46,357 nt of DNA, taken from positions 1 through 46,357 of the forward strand of contig NZ_JAJEQX010000029.1 of assembly GCF_020687545.1 (NCBI RefSeq). The letters run 5' to 3'. The translations under genes were made by a program, and so were the position numbers. The notes under the pieces were generated by a model, which was not told the DNA's origin, did not search any database, and saw nothing but the letters and a program-made list of their open reading frames with translations. The DNA is from Ruminococcus turbiniformis (GTDB lineage Bacteria; Bacillota; Clostridia; Lachnospirales; Lachnospiraceae). This document shows, in pieces, positions 1 through 8,402 of this stretch (within the stretch, counting starts at the first letter, position 1; each line of letters opens with the position of its first letter).

Positions 1-43
1 GATGACGCTAAAGTGACGCTTTTCACGTCTTTGATACTTTTCT

Positions 44-715
44 TTACCGGCTTGCTAAAGCCGGGTTCCCAAAATGCCCGCACACCGCCTTTGGATGAAA
101 AGCGGCGCTTCTGGACGCGCGGTAAATTTCGATCGTACGGCCATAAATCACGATGAAAATGCAGATATACAGCGCCCACATGGTAATGCCGATAAAGAGC
201 GACTGGAACCACAGGCCGAACAGCGGCCCCAGGTCCATATCCATCAGCCGGGACTCCATATCGGTCATAACAGCGGAGATGTCGATGGAAGCGTCCGAGC
301 CGATGATGCCGGACGCCTGGGCCACCACGCTTTGGGCCATATCGAACACGGCCATGACGAGGTTCCAGGTGTTGGTGACGAGCAAAATCGCGGCGGCGGA
401 CTTGAACACCCATTTGAAGATCATCCAGGTGTCCACATCATGCAGGTTGTTGCGGTCGGTAATCATCTGGATCAGCTCCAGCGTCATCACGATGGCCAGG
501 ATCACGCCAGCAATCGGCACCATGATGGAGTTGGAAAGGTTCTGGATCATACTGAAAATGCTGCCGTTCCACCCCTGCGGGGTCTGGCCCACCTGCGTGG
601 CGATGTCCGCGACCTGCTGGTTCACACTGTCGAACATCCCCGTTAAGTTTCCCATGATGCCGCCCACCAGCATCTCTTTCAGCCAGTTGGTCAGGGCATC
701 CAATAAGAAATCCAT
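44..715 (-). pseudogene. VirB6/TrbL-like conjugation membrane protein, 3' end replaced
   Basis: This is the inner-membrane channel subunit found downstream of maff2 in Tn1549-like conjugative elements. The start at 715 follows a GAAAGGAGG site. Residues 1-198 look normal: an amphipathic N-terminus (MDFLLDALTNWLKEML), a PQGWNGSIFSMI segment, and hydrophobic stretches near 63-85, 105-122 and 170-192. Family members continue well beyond the GRxIEIY motif with more membrane helices. Here the frame changes character after Tyr198 (about position 121) into a short basic tail and stops at 44. The breakpoint suggests an insertion or rearrangement at about 115-121. The family call is fairly confident; the cause of the break is not visible in this window. 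Confidence 0.72.
47..64. repeat. Perfect 7-bp stem-loop beside the virB6 breakpoint
   Basis: CCGGCTT and AAGCCGG flank a GCTA loop. The hairpin lies inside the foreign sequence that replaces the 3' part of the virB6-like gene, so it may belong to the end of whatever element was inserted to the left. No T-run makes it a clear terminator. Confidence 0.4.
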
Positions 716-785
716 ACGGTGTCAAACCTCCTTTCAGCCCCTCCCGCTGTGCGCGGGAGGGGACGAGGATTTCAGCGGGGTACGA

Positions 786-881
786 TCAGACGGTGAACAG
801 GCCGGACAGCAGCGGTACGAGGACCATGCCAACGATGGCGACGCCCGCGCCGGCCATCAGCTGTTTCATGCCCTGGCTTTT
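786..881 (-). pseudogene. Maff2 family protein, C-terminal fragment (split gene)
   Basis: Read on the minus strand, 881-786 encodes KSQGMKQLMAGAGVAIVGMV followed by LVPLLSGLFTV and a stop. This is the second, membrane-spanning half of the small Maff2 protein that sits between VirD4 and the VirB6-like protein in these ICEs. Its N-terminal half is at 13960-13837, 12.96 kb away. The mobilizable element between them has split the gene. No start codon with a ribosome binding site precedes this fragment, so it is probably not expressed as a functional protein. Confidence 0.85.
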
Positions 882-886
882 TATTG

Positions 887-904
887 ATGTGCGATAAAGA
901 AGCA
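887..904 (+). repeat. Left terminal inverted repeat of the mobilizable element
   Basis: ATGTGCGATAAAGAAGCA pairs as an imperfect inverted copy with the segment at 13813-13830. It lies 6 bp inside the AA junction and is a probable binding site for the serine recombinase. The match is 15/18 by eye. Confidence 0.7.
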
Positions 905-970
905 ATAGAAGTGTAAAAAATTTTGCCGTTCCTATCCGGCACTTGGCCATTGTGTCGGATAGGTCGGGCG

Positions 971-2590
971 TTAGGCTTCGGGCAAGTCAATCTTGCCGAC
1001 AAAGCTGTAATAAATCTCAATGTCCTGCCTGCGGGTGCCGTTCTCGTCATAACTGCACTCATGCACGACGATTTTCTCAATCATCTCCCGCAAGAGGGTG
1101 GGGGTAAGTTCCTCAAAGGCAAGGTGCTTTCGGACGATACCCATAAACTTTTCCGCGTTGACGGTGGCGGCCTGCGACTTGTCCAGTTCGGCCTGCAAAG
1201 CGGCGGCGCGGTCTTTCAGTTCCCGCTGTTCCTGCTCATAGTCTGCCGACAGTTCCATGAAACGCTCGTCGCTGATTTTGCCGTTCACATTGTCCTCATA
1301 CAGCCGCTTGATAATGCGGCTCACTTCGGCAATGCGCTCCTGTGCCTGTTCAAGCTGCTTGGTGGCTGCGGCGGTCTTTCTCTTGCCGCCGATCTCGTTC
1401 TGCTGGATAAGCAGCTTCACAAAGCGGCTCTCATGCTTGGCGGCATACTCGGTCACTTGCCGGAGATTGGAGAGGACACCGGCGGTCAACAGGTCGGTGC
1501 GGATAAAGTGCGCCGTACAGTCGCGGGTTCGCTTCTTGTAGCTGCCGCAGATGTAACAGTCCTGCTTGCGGTTCTTGTTCTGATACCGCTGCTGGTACAT
1601 CACATGGCCGCAGTCGGCGCAGAACAGCATACCGGAGAACAGTCCCACTTCATCATAGCGGTTCGGGCGTTTGCGCTGCTTGCGTAACTCCTGCACGCGC
1701 TCCCATGTTTCCCGGTCTATGATAGGCTCATGGTGGTTCTCAAAAACAGCCTGCTTCTCCACGGGGTTCTCTACACTGTGCTTGACCTTGTAAGAGGGCT
1801 TCTCCGTCTTGAAGTTTACCAGACAGCCGGTGTACTCCCGGTTTTCGAGGATATGAACGACGGTGTTCGTCGCCCATTTGCACTCATAGCCGGGGTGGTA
1901 GCGGCGTGTGCTGCCCGTCCTGCGGTATTCCAGCGTCCCCGGCGTGGGGATTTGCTGCTCCGTAAGCATACGGGCAATCTTGGTCGGGCCATTCCCGGCA
2001 AGGCAAAGCTGGTATATCTGCTGGACAACCGGCGCGGTTTCCTCGTCAACGAGATAGTTCTCGTCTTCGTCCATGAGGTAGCCATATACCGGCTTGCTGG
2101 TAACAGGCTTTCCACTCATGCCTTTTGCTCGTTTTACTGCCTTGATTTTCTTGCTCGTATCTCTCACCAGCCATTCGTTGAACAGATTTCGCAGAGGGGT
2201 AAAATCGTTGTCCATGCCGCCGTTTGCGCTGTCCACATTGTCGTTGACAGCGATAAAACGCACTCCCTTTTGGGGGAACAGCATTTCCGTGTAAAACCCT
2301 ACCTGCAAGTAGTTTCGCCCTAACCGGCTCATGTCCTTGACTATGACCGTACCCACTTTCCCGGCTTCAATGTCTGCAAGCATGGCTTGAAAACCGGGGC
2401 GCTGGAAGTTCGCGCCGGAGAAGCCGTCGTCGGTGTACCAGCGCAGATTGGTAAAGCCGTTCTGCTTTGCGTAGGTTTCCAAAATCCTTTTCTGGTTCGA
2501 TATGGAATTGCTCTCGCCTTGCAACTCGTCCTCATGGGACAATCTCGGATAAAGGGCGGTAATGAGGTTTTGGGTGGCTTGTCTTAACAT
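971..2590 (-). CDS. Large serine recombinase of the mobilizable element
   Basis: This 539-residue site-specific recombinase catalyses integration and excision through a covalent phosphoserine intermediate. The N-terminal resolvase domain has the catalytic environment YPRLSHED, with Arg16 and Ser18 as the likely active-site pair. The helix motif DMSRLGRNY is also present. A recombinase domain follows, then a zinc ribbon (CADCGH near 330 and CYICGSY near 350, with a later Cys), a coiled-coil rich region, and a C-terminal DUF4368-like tail. The start follows GGAGGATTTT. It lies next to the left end of the element, as is usual for Tn4451-like transposons, and reads toward that end. An inverted repeat upstream (2613-2661) may control it. 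Confidence 0.93.
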   Translation of the reverse strand: MLRQATQNLITALYPRLSHEDELQGESNSISNQKRILETYAKQNGFTNLRWYTDDGFSGANFQRPGFQAMLADIEAGKVGTVIVKDMSRLGRNYLQVGFYTEMLFPQKGVRFIAVNDNVDSANGGMDNDFTPLRNLFNEWLVRDTSKKIKAVKRAKGMSGKPVTSKPVYGYLMDEDENYLVDEETAPVVQQIYQLCLAGNGPTKIARMLTEQQIPTPGTLEYRRTGSTRRYHPGYECKWATNTVVHILENREYTGCLVNFKTEKPSYKVKHSVENPVEKQAVFENHHEPIIDRETWERVQELRKQRKRPNRYDEVGLFSGMLFCADCGHVMYQQRYQNKNRKQDCYICGSYKKRTRDCTAHFIRTDLLTAGVLSNLRQVTEYAAKHESRFVKLLIQQNEIGGKRKTAAATKQLEQAQERIAEVSRIIKRLYEDNVNGKISDERFMELSADYEQEQRELKDRAAALQAELDKSQAATVNAEKFMGIVRKHLAFEELTPTLLREMIEKIVVHECSYDENGTRRQDIEIYYSFVGKIDLPEA

Positions 2591-2612
2591 AAAATCCTCC
2601 GTTTCCGACAGC

Positions 2613-2661
2613 CAGCCCCACTATTCCGTAGCTTTATTGTACCACGGAATAGCGGGGGCTG
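2613..2661. promoter_or_regulatory. Long inverted repeat upstream of the recombinase gene
   Basis: CAGCCCCACTATTCCGT (2613-2629) and ACGGAATAGCGGGGGCTG (2644-2661) form a near-perfect stem of about 17 bp. The core ACGGAATAGT recurs at 13777-13786, about 50 bp inside the right end of the element. The stem could be an operator, a recombinase site or a bidirectional terminator between the divergent genes at 2590 and 2814. Confidence 0.5.
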
Positions 2662-2813
2662 TATAGCGGTAAAAGTGTAAAATCTGCTTCTTTATGGTTT
2701 GTCAAATTGCCGATTTTTGTGTAGCAGCTAACGACTATATCAGATTGACAGTAGCCGCATTGAATGGTTTATGATATACTTCTCTATAATTCCACAATGA
2801 AAAGAGGTTTGTT

Positions 2814-3233
2814 ATGAAAACTCGTGAAATAGTCATTCGCCGTTGGTTTGATATGTGGCTGCAAAAGAAAGATTTGGGTATATCTGAGATGTTTTCAGAT
2901 AATGCCGTCTACATCGAAAGTTGGGGGCCGGAATATCACGGCTCTGCAAAAATCAAACTTTGGTTTGACGAATGGAATACCCGCGGCACTGTTCTTCAAT
3001 GGGATATAAAGCAGTTCTTTCACAAAGAAAATCAAACTATGGTTGAATGGTACTTCAAAAATCAGATGAATGATGGGAAGGTTGAAGCATTTGACGGAGT
3101 CTCCCTTATTGAATGGACAAGTGATGATAAAATCTTGTTTCTCAAAGAGTTCGGCTGCAACATCAATAACTATGACCCTTATCAAAATGGCTCCGTTCCA
3201 CAATTTAATGGCGAAACTTCTCCGTGGTTCTAA
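2814..3233 (+). CDS. NTF2-like / SnoaL-like small protein
   Basis: This 139-residue protein is on the plus strand, opposite to most of the element. The start follows AAAAGAGGTTTGTT. The sequence fits the NTF2/SnoaL cone fold: an N-terminal helix (VIRRWFDMWLQKKDL), a central MFSDNAVYIESWGPEYHGS segment, and later beta strands with aromatic residues. Members bind small ligands or act as cyclases or isomerases, but no catalytic role can be assigned. Codon use is AT-richer than the mobilization genes around it, so it may be separately acquired cargo. Confidence 0.72.
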   Translation: MKTREIVIRRWFDMWLQKKDLGISEMFSDNAVYIESWGPEYHGSAKIKLWFDEWNTRGTVLQWDIKQFFHKENQTMVEWYFKNQMNDGKVEAFDGVSLIEWTSDDKILFLKEFGCNINNYDPYQNGSVPQFNGETSPWF

Positions 3234-3301
3234 AATCTGTGTTTAGCAGTCTATTTTCACGGCCACGCTCTCCGGCGTGGCCGCTTTTTCCATGCCCCGG
3301 C

Positions 3302-3496
3302 TCACGCCGGATAAGTTGGCTCCTGTGTAGCAGCGGCTTCCGCTTCCAGTACCCGCGCCATTTTGTCGGCGGCGGTTGTGGTGGTGTCTTTCTTGAAATA
3401 GCCGGACACGACAAGGACGGAATTGCCCATGCGAATTTCCGTCACGCAGTCGGGGCGGCGGGCGGTGCGGGTGTCGTGCTGCTTGTTATCTGCCAT
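3302..3496 (-). CDS. TnpW-like transposon-encoded small protein
   Basis: A 64-residue protein begins at MADNKQHDTRTARRP after an AAAGGAG site. It has the short conserved core TEIRMGNSVLVVSGYFKK followed by a polar TTTTAADKMARVLE tail. This pattern matches the small TnpW-type proteins carried by Tn4451-like and Clostridia mobilizable elements. Its function is unknown. It sits directly downstream of the DnaC-like gene (15-nt gap), so it is probably the last gene of the repA-dnaC unit. Confidence 0.72.
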   Translation of the reverse strand: MADNKQHDTRTARRPDCVTEIRMGNSVLVVSGYFKKDTTTTAADKMARVLEAEAAATQEPTYPA

Positions 3497-3510
3497 AGGC
3501 AATACTCCTT

Positions 3511-4353
3511 TCAGTCGGTAATCAGTTTCTTCATGCTCTCCATTTTCCGCTGCGCGGTTTCCTGCCGGAAGTTGTCGCCGGTAAAGCGTACCGGGACGCA
3601 CATAGAAAGCAGGCGGTCATAAATCCGGGAATGGGCGGTGTCATCCGGGTTCCGCAGGTCGTCCAGCGTGAGGTTGGTCGTGACGATCAGCGGCTTGCCG
3701 CTGCGGTAACGGCTGTCAATCACATTGAAAACCTGTTCCAATCCGTACTCGGTGCCGCGCTCCATGCCGAAGTCGTCAAGGATAAGCAGCGGGTAGCGGC
3801 AAAGGCGGGAAATGTATTCGTTGCGGTTCTCAAAGCTGGCGGCAAGGTCGTTGAGGATAAGGGCAAAGTTCGTCATGTGGACGGGGATTTCTTTCTCCAT
3901 GAGGGCGTTTGCGATACAGCCCGCAAGGTAGCTTTTCCCGGTTCCCACGCCGCCCCAGAACAGGCAGCCGATATTGTCGGCTCGCATATCCTCCCAGTGT
4001 TCCACATACCGGCGGGCAATCCCGGCCTGCGGGTTCCTGCCGTTGTCGTTCTCAAAAGTCCAGTCCCGCATGGTGGGGTCGGTAAAGCCCCGGCGTTTCA
4101 GTTCCTCCACGGTGTCAAGGTGCCTGCGCCGCTTCTCGGCGGCCTCCCGTTCCTCGCGGGCGGCTCTCTGACAGTCGCACTCTGCCGGGTGGCGGTCACG
4201 GCCAAAGATAGCGGCCTTATCCGGCGCAAAATAGGCTTCTTTCGGCTTGCGGCACTTGCCGCAGTACAGTAAACCGTCCTCGCCGGTGTAGTCCTCCGGC
4301 TCCGGGGTGGCAGTCGTCATATTCTCCAAAACAGCGTTGATTTCGTTCTTCAT
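3511..4353 (-). CDS. DnaC/IstB-like AAA+ ATPase
   Basis: This 280-residue AAA+ protein of the DnaC helicase-loader type probably delivers the host replicative helicase to the element's RepA-bound origin. An N-terminal Cys cluster (YCGKCRKPKEAY, then CDCQRA) suggests metal binding. The Walker A motif is FWGGVGTGKSYLAG, Walker B is LLILDDFGME, and a sensor-like IVTTNLTLDDL follows. The start MKNEINAVLE at 4353 has GGAGGGCGAGAGTTT upstream and overlaps the repA stop by 4 nt (ATGA), so the two genes are translationally coupled. Confidence 0.88.
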   Translation of the reverse strand: MKNEINAVLENMTTATPEPEDYTGEDGLLYCGKCRKPKEAYFAPDKAAIFGRDRHPAECDCQRAAREEREAAEKRRRHLDTVEELKRRGFTDPTMRDWTFENDNGRNPQAGIARRYVEHWEDMRADNIGCLFWGGVGTGKSYLAGCIANALMEKEIPVHMTNFALILNDLAASFENRNEYISRLCRYPLLILDDFGMERGTEYGLEQVFNVIDSRYRSGKPLIVTTNLTLDDLRNPDDTAHSRIYDRLLSMCVPVRFTGDNFRQETAQRKMESMKKLITD

Positions 4354-5144
4354 AAACTCTCGCCCTCCTTGCATGAGTAGTCTGGTATGCCCTTTTTCGG
4401 GGCGCCCTTTTTGTCGTTCCCCGCCCATATCCGCAGGGCAGCGGCATAGTTCTGATAACTTTTCCCGTTGGCGGCAAGGTAGCGGCTCATCTCCTCGATA
4501 AACCGTTCCAGCCTGTCGGGGTATTCTACCTGCAACTCGTCGTATTCGGTCTGTGACAGAAAAATATTCTGGTATCGGCCATAGGGCGCGGGCGGCTCCC
4601 CACTCACTCCCTTTGTTTGGCTCTCTGTAAGGTTGTTTATAGTAGTTTGGTTAGGGGACGGTTTTCCGACCATCATAAGGTCGGTTTTCTGACCATCAGT
4701 AGGACGGTTTTCCGGCTCTATGAGGGTCGGATTTCCGGCCATCAGTTGGTCGGAAAACTGTACCTGTGGTACTCGCGGCACTTTCACATATAGCCGGTTT
4801 GGTGCGGAGAAGCCGCCCCGTTCCCGTTCCAGCAGCCCCGCCATGTCCAGTTCATTCAGCGCACCCTTTATGGTGGTGCTGCCTTTATCCAGTATTTCGG
4901 CTATCTCCGCGATTGGATAGATAATATATATCCTGCCCTCATCGTCCTGCCACTTGTTCTTCTGGGAGAGTGTGGAACGGTCTAACAGCAGCGAATACAG
5001 CAGCTTGGCGGTCTGGGAAATCTCCATTTTCAGCAGGAAACGGGGGTAGGGCAGATAGATAGGCAGCGGCGTGTCTGCCATGATATAATCAGCGATAGTA
5101 TCACCTCCCTGTGTTTGGGTTGATTTTGGCGGTTTGTCACGCAT
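4350..5144 (-). CDS. Replication initiator protein A (RepA N-terminal family)
   Basis: The protein has the RepA_N signature (PIYLPYPRFLL, then QTAKLLYSLLLDRSTLSQ and a winged helix with STTIKGALNELDMAGLLER). Such proteins start replication of plasmids and of excised mobilizable elements. A C-terminal domain, NIFLSQTEYDELQVEYPDRL, is typical of element-borne RepA proteins and contacts the downstream DnaC-like protein's reaction. Two starts are possible: MRDKPP at 5144 or MADTPLP at 5081. Neither has an ideally placed ribosome binding site (GGAGGTG lies 22 nt before the second). The middle has a repetitive linker rich in PTDGQKTD-like units. Confidence 0.82.
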   Translation of the reverse strand: MRDKPPKSTQTQGGDTIADYIMADTPLPIYLPYPRFLLKMEISQTAKLLYSLLLDRSTLSQKNKWQDDEGRIYIIYPIAEIAEILDKGSTTIKGALNELDMAGLLERERGGFSAPNRLYVKVPRVPQVQFSDQLMAGNPTLIEPENRPTDGQKTDLMMVGKPSPNQTTINNLTESQTKGVSGEPPAPYGRYQNIFLSQTEYDELQVEYPDRLERFIEEMSRYLAANGKSYQNYAAALRIWAGNDKKGAPKKGIPDYSCKEGESL

Positions 5145-5216
5145 TAGAACGCCGTTTCCGGGGGAAAAGGATAAATGTATCAAGCCCCCGTTGAGGGCGG
5201 GCAAAAAACCCTTGAT

Positions 5217-5603
5217 TTACAAGGGTTTGACAGCCCCTAAATGCGTAGAAAGGTGGTAGCGTTTGCGCTGTCGCTCGGCTTCTTTGCGGCGGCGTACTCT
5301 GGCGGCGCAGTCGGGGCAGTATTTCCCCCGGTTGGATTTGGGGACAAATGCCGCCCCGCAGACCGCACACCGTTTCCGGCTCCCCCGGTACAAAAGGGCT
5401 GCGGCCAGTTCCCCGTCAAGGGGCAGGACAGCCACATGGAACCAGCGGCACATGAGGGAAAGGGAAATGCTCTGGACGCACACGCAAGGCTCCCCGTCGT
5501 CTAACAGCAGGCAGTTCCCCCCGTCGTAGTTACAGCATTCATGCACCAGCCGCCGCGCCCGCCGGTGCTGGCGGTAGTCCATTCTCGGTAACTTATCGCT
5601 CAT
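5217..5603 (-). CDS. Cysteine-rich VLP domain protein
   Basis: A 128-residue protein starts at MSDKLPRMDYRQ after an AAGGAG site. It contains an N-terminal Cys cluster (HECCNYDGGNCLLLDDGEPCVC), the VLP segment (WFHVAVLPLDGELAA) and a C-terminal zinc ribbon (CAVCGAAF, CPDCAARVRRRK). This is the Cys_rich_VLP family, found beside relaxases in Clostridia mobilizable elements. It overlaps the relaxase 3' end by 11 nt, and its role is probably DNA- or relaxosome-related. The function is unproven for the family. Confidence 0.85.
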   Translation of the reverse strand: MSDKLPRMDYRQHRRARRLVHECCNYDGGNCLLLDDGEPCVCVQSISLSLMCRWFHVAVLPLDGELAAALLYRGSRKRCAVCGAAFVPKSNRGKYCPDCAARVRRRKEAERQRKRYHLSTHLGAVKPL

Positions 5604-7218
5604 GGCTCTGCTCCTTTCTGCGGTGGGCTTCCTCCCGGCGCAAAATCTGGTCGATGTTCCGCTTGACGGTCTGCAACTCCTTGAACCGCTGTTTCTGTTC
5701 GTGGTAGGTGTTATACAGGCCGTCTTTCTCGGAAATAAGCTGCTCGATCTCGGCCTGCAACGCTTTCCGGGCGGGCAGCTTGGTAATGCCATGCGCCTTG
5801 AAATACCGGGCGGCGGCTTCGGCTATGATAAAATCGCTCTCGTTTGTCTGCCGGTAGGCGGCGCGGGCTTTCTCGGATTTCTGCGCTCTCAGCCCGTCGC
5901 GGGCGGGCTTGGTCTTGGCGTAGGCAAGTACCTGTCGCTGCAACTCCTTTTTCCCTTGTAGCTTGGTTTCCAGTGCTTTCAGTTCGCCGCTGGTCTGGCG
6001 CATTTCCTGATAGGCGGTATCAACGGCGGCTTCTAACTGCTCCGGGGAAGTAAAGCCGTATTCCTGATACACATTCAGCGTCGCGGCCATTTGTTTGAGG
6101 TTGTGCATGGTCGCCCAGCGTTCATAGCCCCGGCCTTTGCCCTCGGCCAGTTTCTGCTCAATGTCAACAAGCCGCTGCACACCGTCCTGTTTCGGGGCGG
6201 TTTGTGGGGCTTTTGTGGGCTGTATGCCGGTTTCCCCATGCCGGGGGTATTCGGGTATGGCTGCGGCCTTTTCTGTGGCTCTGGCGGCGTTCTGCTCCAA
6301 AACGGCAAAGACAGCGGCGCGGTCAAAGTCGTCACCCAGCTTTCGGGCGGTAATGGGCTTTGTCCTGTCCCGCGTGAGATAGGATAGCCGCCCCCGGCTC
6401 TCCTTGACGGCCACGCCCTCCCGCAGCAGCAGAGAGGAAAAGTCCTCGAATGAGGTCGCCGCAGACAGCGCGGCGCGTATGGTCTGCCGCAGCTTCTCCT
6501 TGTTCGTTTCAAACTTGGTCTGCCGGGGCGTGATACCGTCTGCAATCATGGGGGCGTTCTGCTTGTCCAGCGCGGCCTGTCCCTTTTTCTGCGCCCAATA
6601 CTCCCGGTCTGTGACGCGGTTCTTGCTGCCGTTCAAGAGGTCGATTTGGTAAAGCCCCTCCCGGTGGCACATTTCCATGACTTCGGACTTGAAGTAGCGC
6701 AAGGCAGCGTCGGTACAGCGGTGCTTGCAACCGGCTTTCGTGTCGGCTGGCCTGTCCATGTAGGGCAGGAACGGGACTTCCTCTATCCGCAGGCTGTTAA
6801 TGACGATATGCACATGGATATTGCCGCTGTGGTTATGCCCGTCCGGGTGGGTGCATACAAGGGCTTGGTGGCCGGGGAAATGCTCGGCGCAAAACTTCTC
6901 ACCCAATTCCTGCGCCCGGTCTACGGTCAAGCCATTGTCCGGGCCGTCCCGTGGGTCAAAGCTGATGATATAGTGGTGGCTTTTCACATCTTCCCGCCGC
7001 TGGTTCTTCCCATAGCGGAGATTTGCCCGCATACACGCAACGGCAAAATCCTCGCCGCCGCAGTTCAGTGTGGACAGCCGGTAGTCCTCGCGGGGGATAA
7101 GCCTGCCGGTTTCATCAAGGACGGGCTTCATAGTGAACTCGTCATGCTCAAAAATCAGGTATTGCTCGGCGGCTCCGTAGTCGGCGTTTTTAGAGTTGAT
7201 ATGCTTGAGTGTTGCCAA
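5593..7218 (-). CDS. Relaxase / mobilization nuclease
   Basis: This DNA-strand transferase nicks oriT and leads the transferred strand. The N-terminal Relaxase domain shows KSHHYIISFDPRD, the histidine triad-like motif HNHSGNIHVHIVINS and the tyrosine-bearing N-terminal segment SKNADYGAAEQYL. A long charged, coiled-coil C-terminal half follows. The likely start is the TTG codon of ATLKHINSKNADYG at 7218, with AGG spaced about 8 nt upstream; GTG at 7227 is an alternative. It overlaps mobC by about 29 nt, indicating one operon. The family usually depends on a co-resident ICE for the mating channel; such an ICE surrounds it here. Confidence 0.92.
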   Translation of the reverse strand: MATLKHINSKNADYGAAEQYLIFEHDEFTMKPVLDETGRLIPREDYRLSTLNCGGEDFAVACMRANLRYGKNQRREDVKSHHYIISFDPRDGPDNGLTVDRAQELGEKFCAEHFPGHQALVCTHPDGHNHSGNIHVHIVINSLRIEEVPFLPYMDRPADTKAGCKHRCTDAALRYFKSEVMEMCHREGLYQIDLLNGSKNRVTDREYWAQKKGQAALDKQNAPMIADGITPRQTKFETNKEKLRQTIRAALSAATSFEDFSSLLLREGVAVKESRGRLSYLTRDRTKPITARKLGDDFDRAAVFAVLEQNAARATEKAAAIPEYPRHGETGIQPTKAPQTAPKQDGVQRLVDIEQKLAEGKGRGYERWATMHNLKQMAATLNVYQEYGFTSPEQLEAAVDTAYQEMRQTSGELKALETKLQGKKELQRQVLAYAKTKPARDGLRAQKSEKARAAYRQTNESDFIIAEAAARYFKAHGITKLPARKALQAEIEQLISEKDGLYNTYHEQKQRFKELQTVKRNIDQILRREEAHRRKEQSHER

Positions 7219-7588
7219 CTGCGTCACCTACTTTCTTGAGGACTTCATACTTGAGGGCGGCAAGGTCGGCTATGGCGGCGCGTACCTCGCCGGACAGCGC
7301 ATTGTAGGGTGCGCCGTACTCGTTCAGATACCGGGCAATCTGATTAAGGTTGCCGCCGATCCTGCCGTACTCGGCGGCCAGCTTTCCGACAGCGGAGAGC
7401 AGTTCGTCATTGACCGCCGACACATGGATAACGGGGCGTATGGTCGCCCGCCGTATCGCCTGCCGGAGAAATTCCGACTGGCTGATACCATAGGGCGCAA
7501 GCCGCGCTGTGAAGTTGGCGTATTCATCTTCGGACAGCCGGGTTTTCACAACCCGGCTGCGGTGGGGCGTGTTGTATCGCTTCGGCAT
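7190..7588 (-). CDS. mobC: MobC-like relaxosome accessory protein
   Basis: A 132-residue protein starts at MPKRYNTPHRSR after GGAGGTTTACAGCCC. It has a ribbon-helix-helix-like N-terminus (VVKTRLSEDEYANFTARL, SQSEFLRQAIRR) and the MobC core GGNLNQIARYLNEYG. MobC proteins bind oriT and help the relaxase open the strand. It lies immediately upstream of the relaxase with overlapping reading frames. The 600-nt noncoding stretch upstream is the natural place for oriT. Confidence 0.9.
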   Translation of the reverse strand: MPKRYNTPHRSRVVKTRLSEDEYANFTARLAPYGISQSEFLRQAIRRATIRPVIHVSAVNDELLSAVGKLAAEYGRIGGNLNQIARYLNEYGAPYNALSGEVRAAIADLAALKYEVLKKVGDAVGNTQAYQL

Positions 7589-8204
7589 GGGCTGTAAACC
7601 TCCTTTCACTTATCACAAAAAATGCTCTTATCTGTTAGCCATTTCCGGGGCGAAAGAGAGAAAAACTTTTCGCCGGACGGAAATCTTTTTTGCGGCGCAA
7701 GCCGCATAGCAGGGTTTGGGGAAGGCACTCCCCAACAAGTTTCCCGCGAGGGGCAAAACCGCAGAATTGCGGATTTTGGCACCGTGGTAGAAACTTGCTC
7801 TTAGTAAGCCGCAGACTGCCCCTGTCCGGGCTTTTCCGTACATAGAGCGAACGGGGCGGGGCTTTCAGCCCGCTGTGCGCGGTCTTTTTTTTCTTTCGCC
7901 AAAGATACATTCAAAAGGCCGCCAGCTACCCGCTGTCCGGGGATTTTTCAAATTTTCTTTTGCCTTAGTAATCCGGGAAACAGGATTTTGGCAACCTACG
8001 GGGCAGAGAATTTTTCCTTTCACTCCCTACAACACTGCGTTTTGAAATTTGCCAAACGGAGCAGGCAGCTTTTTCTGGCTTCACCTACCTACTACGGGTG
8101 ACTTTGCGATTTTGCCAAATGGACAACAAAAAAAGCAGCAAATCTTTTTCAGACTTACTGCTTTCACTGGCCGCTGGTGGGCGGCTGGTATTCAGTTTTG
8201 GGGC
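7589..8204. other. Gene-poor stretch upstream of mobC; probable oriT region
   Basis: No convincing gene is seen on either strand. The stretch contains a perfect stem TGCGGC-GCAA-GCCGCA at 7691-7706 and a second stem at 7856-7873 (GCGGGGC loop GCCCGC). In mobilizable elements oriT usually lies directly upstream of mobC and relaxase genes. The exact nick site cannot be assigned from sequence alone. Confidence 0.45.
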
Positions 8205-8402
8205 TTATCGGTCAAAGCGAAACTTGAATAGTGCGGAGATTAGCTGCTGCTTCACATATTCCTCAACCTCGGCGTTAACCTGACCGTGTACTTTGGAAAA
8301 GTAGCGGATATATCCGGCATAGTGGGAAAGGACGGTGTCGATTGCGTCCGGGTCGCCCTCATGGGCTTTGACGATTGTTTCATAGGGGAGAAGTTTACTC
8401 AT
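8205..8402 (-). CDS. Small helix-turn-helix regulator of the conjugative-element type
   Basis: A 65-residue protein, MSKLLPYETIVKAHEGDPDAI..., has the pattern of the short HTH_16-type proteins that accompany sigma-like genes in Tn916-related elements (helical, with HYAGYIRYFSK and a basic FKFRFDR end). It overlaps the sigma-like gene by 8 nt, so the two are co-translated. It probably regulates element functions, but its target is unknown. Confidence 0.75.
   Translation of the reverse strand: MSKLLPYETIVKAHEGDPDAIDTVLSHYAGYIRYFSKVHGQVNAEVEEYVKQQLISALFKFRFDR

Noticed and set aside
100..125. Group II intron 5' end interrupting the virB6-like gene
   Set aside because: The sequence after the breakpoint does not begin with a GUGYG-type intron start and no intron structure is visible in the 120 bases available.
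923..2323. Plus-strand ORFs opposite the serine recombinase
   Set aside because: Antisense frames of an intact recombinase gene.
7628..7910. Short ORFs on both strands in the stretch before mobC
   Set aside because: No ribosome binding sites, low-complexity basic translations, and the region is better explained as oriT.
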